A stretch of DNA of 64,000 bases, taken from positions 62,001-126,000 of the forward strand of contig CAVTCJ010000001.1 in assembly GCA_963733145.1 (NCBI GenBank), written 5' to 3'. Of this stretch, positions 35,181 to 42,416 are shown piece after piece (the stretch's first letter is position 1; the number at the start of each line of letters is the position of its first letter). Source of the DNA: JAHIKV01 sp963733145 (GTDB taxonomy: Bacteria > Planctomycetota > Planctomycetia > Pirellulales > Thermoguttaceae). Position numbers and translations under genes: made by a program. Under the pieces are notes generated by a model, which was not told the DNA's origin, searched no databases, and was given only the letters and a program-made list of their open reading frames with translations.

Positions 35181-36417
35181 ATGGACACACATCGTCCGCG
35201 GCGGGTCATCGAGGTGAGTGCCCGGATCGTCGGTCCGGCGGCGCCGAAAACCAAGACGGTGGTTCAGCGCAGCCGGAGCGACTATCCCCGCACGTCGGCC
35301 GCGCACTTGGACGTGGCGGAGTCGCTGGCCAGCCCGGTCCGGTCCGGGCCGCCGATCTGCGACGAGTTGATCGCCCTGGTCGAGCATCTGTTCACCGAGG
35401 AGGAGGCCGCCGTGGCGCGGCATCTGAAGCTCTATCGCGGACGGACGGCCGCCCAGGTGGCGCGGGCCGAGCAGCGGCAGCCGAGCGAGGTCGAGCCGAT
35501 CCTGCGCCGGCTGGCCAACGAAAAACGGATCATCGTCTGCCTCCGGGCCGGAGGGCCGGGAGCAGTATCGCCTGCCGCCGGTGGTGCCCGGCATTTTTGA
35601 AATGTCGCTCATCGGTCAAACGCCGGAGTCGATGACTCCCTGGCACCGGCGGTTCGCCGAGCTGTTCGAGGCGCTCTGCGACACGGGCTATATCTTGGAT
35701 TACAACGGGCCGGCGACGCCGGCGGTGCGTTTCTTGCCGGTGGGCAAGGCCATCGAGGCCCATCCCGCCGCGCTGCCGTCGGACAAGTTGGAGATCGTGC
35801 TCGACCAGTTCGACGCGTTCGCCGTCGGACAATGTCAATGCCGCATGTCCATGCAGGTCATCGGCCGGGGCTGCGGAAAGCCGATCGGCAATTGCGCCGC
35901 GATGGGCCAGTGGGCCCGCCGGGGCATCGAGGCCGGCGTCATGCGGGAAGTCTCGAAACAGGGGCTCCTCGACCTGAAACGCGAGGCCGAGTCGTTCGGC
36001 ATGGTCAATTGGATCATGAACGTGGAATCGACCAAGGGCCAATGTTGCTGCTCGTGTTGCGGATGCTGCTGCCACGCCATGCGGTCGATCAACGAGTTCA
36101 ATGCGCCGTCCTGGATCGCGCCGCCCCATTTCCGCCCGCGGCACGATCCGGCCGCCTGCACGTACTGCGGCAAGTGTGCCAAGAATTGCCCGATGGGGGC
36201 CATCTCCATCGACCTCGAACAGAAGACCTTCCGCTATCGGCCCGAGCGGTGCATCGGCTGTGGGCTGTGCGTGTTATCCTGCGACCGGCGGGGTGCGCTG
36301 GCGTTGGCCCCGGTGCCCGACTACGAGATGCCCTATCGCAGTTGGTTTTCCTACATCGCCCACGCCACGCCCGGCATCCTCAAATCGACCTGGAAAGTCT
36401 GGCGGAAACGAAAGTGA
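35181..36417 (+). CDS. 4Fe-4S ferredoxin-type protein with winged-helix-like N-terminus, one frame break
   Basis: The N-terminal part (CDELIALVEHLFTEEEAAVA, then PSEVEPILRRLANEKRI) resembles a small helix-turn-helix domain. After a frame break near 35548 come EQYRLPPVVPGIFEMSLIG and the core. Two [4Fe-4S] motifs, CTYCGKCAKNCP and CIGCGLCVLSC, lie near the end. Upstream are CQCR...GRGCGKPIGNC and a dense cluster GQCCCSCCGCCCHAM, possible sites for a further cofactor. Probably a cytoplasmic electron carrier or a redox-sensing protein; partner unknown. Confidence 0.8.
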
Positions 36418-36442
36418 GGATTGGAAATCCTCGGAAATGCGG

Positions 36443-36685
36443 CTATTTGTCGCGGTCGCCCGATTCTTCGCGCGGTTTGTGCTCCACGTCAACGTCGAGG
36501 CGTTTGCCTTTTTCATCCGGCTTCTTGCTGCCTTTGACTTTCACCTCGGTCCCGCCGGCCTCAACCTGAACGTCCAGCCCCTTCTCGCCATCCTTAACTT
36601 TCTCTTGCTTCTGGCAGCCAATGGTCGGCAAGGAGACCATTACGGCAAGGATTACAGTCATCAATCGCGTGATTAGCTTGGTCAT
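36443..36685 (-). CDS. Small charged lipoprotein
   Basis: An 80-residue protein. MTKLITRLMTVILAVMVSLP then TIGC gives a lipobox, so the mature protein would be lipid-anchored and about 57 residues, almost all charged (KDGEKGLDVQVEAGG...RLDVDVEHKP). Function unknown. Confidence 0.75.
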   Translation of the reverse strand: MTKLITRLMTVILAVMVSLPTIGCQKQEKVKDGEKGLDVQVEAGGTEVKVKGSKKPDEKGKRLDVDVEHKPREESGDRDK

Positions 36686-36727
36686 GGGTTTACTCCTTAC
36701 TCCACAAGTGGTTTTTCGTTGTGCTTC

Positions 36728-37012
36728 TCACGGCAGCCGCGATCGCCGCGAGGTAATCAGGCTCAGCACCGCCACAAATACGGCTGCCCCGATGATGGAC
36801 CAGATAATAGGGAACCCTTGGCCGCCGATTTGCACCAAAAACAAGTCAGGTAATCCCAGGAGCCCGGCCAACCAAGTGCCCAAAAGCGCCCCGATGAATC
36901 CTAATACGACCGCCACCAGACACCCGCCGTGAGAGTATCCGGCGATCGTCTGTCCCAGAGCCCCACAGACCCCGGCGACCAAAAGTAGAAGGAGGAAGTC
37001 AAGGATGGACAT
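36728..37012 (-). CDS. GlsB/YeaQ/YmgE-family stress-response membrane protein
   Basis: A 94-residue protein with three membrane spans and the family pattern GYSHGGCLVAVVLGFIGALL (G-A-x-L-G) in the middle. Members (transglycosylase-associated proteins) are induced by stress; mechanism unknown. It lies between the lipoprotein and the receiver gene on the same strand, which suggests a common stress unit. Confidence 0.87.
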   Translation of the reverse strand: MSILDFLLLLLVAGVCGALGQTIAGYSHGGCLVAVVLGFIGALLGTWLAGLLGLPDLFLVQIGGQGFPIIWSIIGAAVFVAVLSLITSRRSRLP

Positions 37013-37150
37013 GGCGTACTCCTTCGCACCTCAAGCCAGGGCGGAACCCATGCAGTCTGAACGACTTTTATGAGCGGTGGCCCCGGTCTGCGCGTTCCGC
37101 ACCCTTGTTCTCCGCATGATCAAACGAGTCATGGCATACCTCCTATGCAA

Positions 37151-37525
37151 TTATATTTGCCCTGCCAACTGCTCTTCGAGAACCTGCACGAGTTCCGCTG
37201 GATCAACCGGCTTGGCGAGAACGCGAACGGCGCCCGCCTCCACCGCCCGGTAAACCGTATCGATGTTTGTCGTGCCCGTCAAAAATACACTACGGGCGAT
37301 TGGCTGCGCTTGTTGAATGCGCCGGCACAAGTCGGCGCCATCCAGTCCAGGTTTTCGGTAGTCAAACACGACCGCGTTGTATGCGTTGTTCCGAGCCAGT
37401 TCCAGGGCCTTTGATCCGATCCAGGCTACCTCTGTCCGCCAGTCTTTCACGGACAAGATTTTTGTCAGAAAGTCGCATGTCTGCTCATCGTCGCCGACAA
37501 TGAGAACGTTGATTGTTGAACTCAT
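37151..37525 (-). CDS. Single-domain response regulator (receiver)
   Basis: A 124-residue CheY-like receiver without an output domain. INVLIVGDDEQTCDFL has the acidic pair, AVVFDYRKPGLDG the phospho-accepting aspartate, VFLTGTT the conserved Thr, and VLAKPVDPAEL the lysine. ATG 37525 is chosen over 37531. No histidine kinase is nearby, so its partner is unknown. Intact. Confidence 0.92.
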   Translation of the reverse strand: MSSTINVLIVGDDEQTCDFLTKILSVKDWRTEVAWIGSKALELARNNAYNAVVFDYRKPGLDGADLCRRIQQAQPIARSVFLTGTTNIDTVYRAVEAGAVRVLAKPVDPAELVQVLEEQLAGQI

Positions 37526-37531
37526 GGGCAT

Positions 37532-37788
37532 ACCTCATCGGGATAGTCGCCCTCGTTTTGCTGCGTCTGCCGCCATCGTGGACAGGGCACTTTGTTACGG
37601 TGGGCTAATGATCTAAATGCCACCCGCTCGGCCCGAAATGTCGTCGTTTCAGTCGCACTTGAAAGCTAACCTCCAGATTAGCCATTCGTCGGCTGCGGTT
37701 GCCCTCCAGTAATTTCTATACACGCGGCCAGAATAGGCAAGGTCCGTTTTTCGGGATATTTTTCGCCAAAAAACCCGACCCCGAATGC
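37532..37788. other. Divergent intergenic region
   Basis: Separates the receiver gene from the moxR operon. Apart from the promoter at 37789 I see no structure. Confidence 0.5.
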
Positions 37789-37817
37789 TTGACAACCACC
37801 CACCCTCCCCATATCAT
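37789..37817 (+). promoter_or_regulatory. Promoter of the moxR operon
   Basis: TTGACA (37789-37794), a 17-base spacer and TATCAT (37812-37817), giving a leader of about 100 bases before ATG 37926. Confidence 0.7.
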
Positions 37818-37925
37818 AGGGGGCACGTTCGTCGTTATTTTGGGCAAGACGGAACCTCTTGCCCGCTTCCTGCGTCTTCTTCTTCGGAGAACTCTTCTTC
37901 TTACGCTCGCAAAGGAAGGAATACG

Positions 37926-38933
37926 ATGTCTACTGCCGCGAATGATGTGGATACCGCCAAGCAGCAACTGGAATCGTTCGCCATTCACGTGCGGATGATC
38001 CGCGAGGCACTGCACGAAGTCGTCGTCGGTCAGGACGAGGTAATCGATCAATTGCTGATCTGTGCGCTGACCGGCTCACATGCGTTGCTGGTGGGCGTGC
38101 CGGGCTTGGCAAAGACGCTGATGGTCAAGGCCCTGGCGGCCGCGTTCCGCTGGAAGTACGCCCGCATCCAGTTTACGCCCGACCTGATGCCCGCCGACGT
38201 GACCGGCTACGAACTGCTCGGGCGGACCGAGGACGGCCACGGCCCGACGATGGTTTTTCGCCACGGGCCGGTGTTCGCCAATCTGGTGTTGGCGGACGAG
38301 ATCAACCGGGCCGCGCCGAAAACGCAGTCGGCCCTGTTGGAGGCGATGGCCGAGCGGCACGTCACCGTCGGCGGCAAGACCTATCCGCTGGACGAGCCGT
38401 TCCTGGTCGCCGCCACGCAAAACCCGATCGAGCAGGAAGGGACCTATCCGCTGCCCGAGGCGCAGCTCGACCGGTTTATGATGGAGATTCGCATCGGCTA
38501 TCCCTCGCCCGAGCAGGAAGAGGAGATCGTGCTGCGGACCACGGCGGGCTTGCCGGAGTTGCCCACGGCCTCGTTGGAGAAGGAGGAGTTTTTGCGGCTC
38601 CGCGATTTGGTGCTGGCGGTTCCGGTGGCGGCGAACGTCGTCTCCTACGCGGTGAAGCTGTGTAGCGGCAGCCGGCCGGAAGACCCGCGGAGCAGCAAGT
38701 TCGTCCGCGATTACGTCGCCTGGGGCGCCGGGCCGCGAGGCTCGCAAAATCTGATCCTGGCGGCGAAGGCGCTGTCGTTGCTGCTGGGCCGCTCGGCCCC
38801 CAACGCCGAGGACATCCGCGCGGTCGCCCTGCCCATCCTCCGGCACCGCGTCATCGTCAACCATCGGGCCGTGGGCGATTCGATCACCTCGGCCCACGTC
38901 GTCGAACACCTGTTGAAGGAAACGACGCCATGA
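37926..38933 (+). CDS. moxR: MoxR-family AAA+ ATPase
   Basis: A 335-residue protein, starting MSTAANDVDTAKQQLESFAI after an AAGGAAGG ribosome site. Walker A is GVPGLAKT and Walker B is LVLADEINRAAPKTQSALLE; sensor 1 is ATQNPIEQEGTYPLPEAQ. Family role: a chaperone-like ATPase that works with VWA-domain proteins to activate or insert metal into partners. First gene of the 37.9-48.6 kb cluster; its stop overlaps the DUF58 ATG (38930). Confidence 0.95.
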   Translation: MSTAANDVDTAKQQLESFAIHVRMIREALHEVVVGQDEVIDQLLICALTGSHALLVGVPGLAKTLMVKALAAAFRWKYARIQFTPDLMPADVTGYELLGRTEDGHGPTMVFRHGPVFANLVLADEINRAAPKTQSALLEAMAERHVTVGGKTYPLDEPFLVAATQNPIEQEGTYPLPEAQLDRFMMEIRIGYPSPEQEEEIVLRTTAGLPELPTASLEKEEFLRLRDLVLAVPVAANVVSYAVKLCSGSRPEDPRSSKFVRDYVAWGAGPRGSQNLILAAKALSLLLGRSAPNAEDIRAVALPILRHRVIVNHRAVGDSITSAHVVEHLLKETTP

Positions 38934-39915
38934 GCACTGCCACTGCCGGGCGGTTTCTCGATCTGCGCGCGCTCGCGGCGCTGGAGCATACGCGCTTCAC
39001 CACCCGCCGCCGCGTGGAAGGGACGTTCATGGGCTACCACCAGTCGCGGCAACTGGGCGGGGCCGGCGAGTTCGTCGATTTCCGCGAGTACACCGGCGGC
39101 GAAGACCTGCGGCGGCTCGACTGGAAGGTCCTCGCGCGGACCGGAAAGGCCTTCGTCCGCCTGCACGAGGAGGAGACCAACCTGGCCTGCACGCTGGTCA
39201 TCGACGCCAGCGGGTCGATGCGTTTCGGGGGCAGAAAAGGGGGAGGCAGAAAAGGGGACAGTCCCCATTTGCCGGAACGGCCCGAAGGGGGCTTCGCCCA
39301 AATGGGGACTGTCCCCTTTTCTGCCTCCGGCTCGAAGCTGGAATACGTGCAATACTTGGCCACGGCCCTGTCGCACGTCATCACGCGGAGCCAGGACCAC
39401 GTCGGTCTGGCGGTGATTGGCGGCGCACTCGGCCAATGGCTGGCCCCGGCGGCGATGGCCTCGCACGTCGAGCATTTGCAGCAGATCATTGAGGAGATCA
39501 AGACCACGCCCAGCCGGCAGATGGCGCCGGGCTGCGCGAGTTGTTCGAGCGCTCCCGCCGCCGCGGCGTGTTGCTGGCGATGAGCGATTTTCTCATGGAG
39601 GACCTCGAAGACGTGTTCGGCGGGCTGCGGCTGTTCCGCCATCGCGGCTGGGACATCGTCGTGCTGCACGTCGTGCATCCGCAGGAAGAGCGGCTTCCGG
39701 AAGGCGTCGCCTATCGCTTCGAGGGGCTGGAGAACGACGGCCGGGTGAACTGTTCGCCGGCGGAAATCCGCGCCGCCTATCAGGAGCGCTTCGCCGCCCA
39801 TCTGGCGATGGTCCGGCAGTTGGCCCTGGCCGGCGGCTGCGATTACCGCCGCGTTTCCACGGCCATTCCATACATGCAAACATTGCGCGGGTTTTTGGTG
39901 GAGCGGGCAGGGTGA
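38930..39915 (+). CDS. DUF58-domain protein (VWA-like) with in-frame palindromic insertion and one frame break
   Basis: FTTRRRVEGTFMGYHQSRQL, DFREYTGGEDLRRLDWKVLA and LVIDASGSMRFG (a MIDAS-type DxSxS) are hallmarks of DUF58 proteins encoded next to MoxR. About 33 foreign residues (RKGGGRKGDSPHLPERPEGG...VPFSASG) follow RFGG and precede SKLEYVQYLATAL. A frame break near 39530 leads to LRELFERSRRRGVLLAMSDF and the C-terminus. Expected role: a partner of the MoxR ATPase at the membrane. Confidence 0.88.
39230..39330. repeat. Palindromic insertion in the DUF58 gene
   Basis: Perfect 30-base arms at 39242-39271 and 39299-39328 (core GCAGAAAAGGGGACAGTCCC) with a loop resembling that of the element at 13933. 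A partial copy of the left arm (GGGCAGAAAAGGGGG) sits just before, at 39230. Confidence 0.88.
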
Positions 39916-39962
39916 TGCGAGTGCATGACGTGTTGTTTTTGTCGGAATGAAAATGCAACCTT

Positions 39963-40066
39963 GTTTAGCAGCCGCCGGCACGGCGGCTTACTTCGGAATC
40001 AAGGCCGTCGTGCCGACGGCCGCTAAACGGAGGCGAGGGCCGTCGTGCCGACGGCCGCTAAATGAT
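39963..40066. repeat. GTTTAGC(a/g)GCCGCCGGCACGGCGG elements
   Basis: GTTTAGCAGCCGCCGGCACGGCG followed by two direct copies of GGCCGTCGTGCCGACGGCCG...CTAAA. Related to the palindrome at 47725-47791. Confidence 0.8.
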
Positions 40067-40098
40067 TTCGGTTCGATTGTTCGGTTAAAGGCGCAACC

Positions 40099-42225
40099 AT
40101 GACTTTTCTGCACCCTTGGGCAATCGCGATCGGTGTGGCGGCGGCGGCCGCGCCGGTGCTGATCCACTGGCTGACGAGTCCCCGGCCCACGCGGATGCCG
40201 CTCTCGACGATCCGCTTCGTCCGCGAGGCCGTGCACCAGCAACGGAGTTGGCGGCGGCTCCGCGACTTCATCCTCCTGGCGCTGCGGACGGCGGCCATTT
40301 TGCTGATTGCCCTGGCAGTCGCCCGGCCCCAGTGGGGACAAAGCCGCCAGGTCTCCGACCTCCAGCAGAGCGACGCCGTGCGGGTGGTGATTCTCGACCT
40401 CAGCCAGAGCATGGCCGCCAGCCAAGGGGCCGTCCGGCGGATCGAGCGGGCGCGGACCGCGGCCACCGGATACCTCCGCTATCGGCCGGGGCTGGCGGCG
40501 AACCTGATTCTCGCCGGGGCCCGGCCGCAAGCCGTCTTCGATAGTCCTTCGACGAACTTCGAGGCCCTGCGCGACGAGTTGGCCCGTTGCCGGGTGTGGC
40601 CGCAACGGTTGGACGCCAACCGCGCGCTGGACCTGGCGGCCAAGATGCTCGCCCCCGCGGGCAGCAACGACCAGCGCCGCCGGGAGTTGGTCGTCATCAG
40701 CGATTTTCAGCGATCCAACTGGGGCGGCGCCGACTTTTCACCCCTGCCCGCCGACACGCAAATCCAGTTCGAGTCGGTCGCGGCGGCCAAGCCGGCGGCG
40801 AATCTGGCCATCGTGGGCGTCGAAGGCCGCGCCGCCGACGTGACCGGCAATACACAGTTGGCCGTCGAAGTGGGCAACTACTCGCCCAGCGCCCGAAAGG
40901 TCAGCGTCGAGGCGGCCATCGGCAACTCGAGATGGCAACTGTCGGGCACGATTCCGGCCGGCCGTAGCGAGACGCTGACCGCGGATATCAACCTCCGGGG
41001 ACTGGGCTGGAAGTCGGGCGTGGCCCGGCTGGTCGACGTGGACGACGACCTGCCTGCCGATAACCGGCGGTTTTTCGTGCTCCGCTCCCGCCCGCCGCCA
41101 CATTACGTGTTGATGACCCGGCAGTCAGCCGGGCGGCGGCCCACGTCGAGCCTCTTCCTCGAATGCGCCCTGGCCCCAACCGCCCACAAGCATCGCCCCA
41201 AGGACGAGCGTCAACCGGCCGAGGCCCAGGTCGTCCGCGTCGATCCAGCCGGGTTCGATCGGGCCACCGTCACCGCCGGCGACATGATCCTGTTGGACCA
41301 TCCGGGCAAACTCTCGGCGGAGACGGTGCAGTTGCTGGCCGATTTGATGCGCCGCGGGCGGCCGATCGTCTACGTCGCCGGCGAGCCGATCGACGCGACG
41401 AACCTCAAGCTGCTCGGCGACGCGGCGGGGAGCGGGCTGCAAATGCCCGTCGAGTTCACTCCGCCCGAGGCCGGCCAGACGCGGCGGGACCTGTTTTACG
41501 CCTCCGTGCGGCGCGACAGCCCGCCGTTCCGCGTTTTCGGCGACAGCCTGAATCCGTTGCTCGGCCGGCTCCACTTCGCCGGCGGGATCGGCTCGCGGCG
41601 GCTGGACACCGGGCTGGAATCGGACCTGCTGGCCACCTACAACGACGGGACGGCCGGCATCGTGCTGACCTCTTCCGACGCCGGTTCGCTGGCCGTGATC
41701 AACGCCGACCTGGCCAAATCCGATCTGGCGAAGACTTCGGCCTTCGTGCCCATGCTGGCCGAACTGATCGGGCGGATGCTCGACCGCGGCCGGCCGGCGG
41801 ACGCGGCCGTCTGCGGCGAACTGCTGGTGGCCCAACTGCCGGCCGAGGCCGAAACCTCGCAGGGACTGAGCGTGCGGGCCGCGGACGCGAAGGCCCCCGC
41901 CGAGGGAGACGCTTACGGCCAACTGGCCGACGAGGCGGCCGGCGTCGAGTGGCGTTGGACCACACCCGGCCCGCCGGGCGTGTATCAGGTCGAGCGAAAA
42001 GGGAAGACGGTCTACGCCGCGGCGGTCAATATACCGGTCGATGAGAGTCGGCTCGACGCGCTGCACGTCGAGGCTTTGAACCGCTTGGCCGAAGGACGCT
42101 CGGCCGCCTATCACGGCGCCGAGGAAGAGGACCAGCGCCGCGACGATTTTTGGAAATGGTTTGCCGTGGCCTGCGTAGTGTGCATTTTGGGTGAATTATC
42201 CGCACTGTTGTATTTTCGCACCTAG
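40099..42225 (+). CDS. BatA-type VWA membrane protein
   Basis: A 708-residue protein. The N-terminus MTFLHPWAIAIGVAAAAAPV and RMPLSTIRFVREAVH are typical of the BatA/aerotolerance N-terminal domain with two membrane spans. The VWA domain has VVILDLSQSMAASQG as its metal site. After beta-rich regions comes a C-terminal span (FAVACVVCILGELSALLYF). Family role: partner of MoxR-DUF58 complexes at the membrane, substrate unknown. No insertion or frame break in over 2 kb. Confidence 0.87.
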   Translation: MTFLHPWAIAIGVAAAAAPVLIHWLTSPRPTRMPLSTIRFVREAVHQQRSWRRLRDFILLALRTAAILLIALAVARPQWGQSRQVSDLQQSDAVRVVILDLSQSMAASQGAVRRIERARTAATGYLRYRPGLAANLILAGARPQAVFDSPSTNFEALRDELARCRVWPQRLDANRALDLAAKMLAPAGSNDQRRRELVVISDFQRSNWGGADFSPLPADTQIQFESVAAAKPAANLAIVGVEGRAADVTGNTQLAVEVGNYSPSARKVSVEAAIGNSRWQLSGTIPAGRSETLTADINLRGLGWKSGVARLVDVDDDLPADNRRFFVLRSRPPPHYVLMTRQSAGRRPTSSLFLECALAPTAHKHRPKDERQPAEAQVVRVDPAGFDRATVTAGDMILLDHPGKLSAETVQLLADLMRRGRPIVYVAGEPIDATNLKLLGDAAGSGLQMPVEFTPPEAGQTRRDLFYASVRRDSPPFRVFGDSLNPLLGRLHFAGGIGSRRLDTGLESDLLATYNDGTAGIVLTSSDAGSLAVINADLAKSDLAKTSAFVPMLAELIGRMLDRGRPADAAVCGELLVAQLPAEAETSQGLSVRAADAKAPAEGDAYGQLADEAAGVEWRWTTPGPPGVYQVERKGKTVYAAAVNIPVDESRLDALHVEALNRLAEGRSAAYHGAEEEDQRRDDFWKWFAVACVVCILGELSALLYFRT

Positions 42226-42229
42226 CGCA

Positions 42230-42378
42230 CCTCCCCTCGCCCTTTGGGAGAGGGGCCGGGGGTGAGGGCCTGACGGTTGCGTCAAAGGAATACGTAGGAA
42301 GGTGTCCAAATTCGACTTAATTATTTGTGGTGCGGCCGTCTCGGCTGCACCGTGCAGGCGGGACGCCTGCACCACAAC
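42230..42378. repeat. CTCCCCTCGCCC element and TTGTGGTGCGGCCGTCTCGG palindrome
   Basis: A CTCCCCTCGCCCTTTGGGAG...GGGGGTGAGGGC unit (42231-42270), then TTGTGGTGCGGCCGTCTCGG...GACGCCTGCACCACAA (42325-42378), the family also found inside the downstream DUF4175-like gene. Confidence 0.85.
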
Positions 42379-42416
42379 TTATTTTTGACAACAGCTAAGT
42401 CATTCGACTCAAGACG

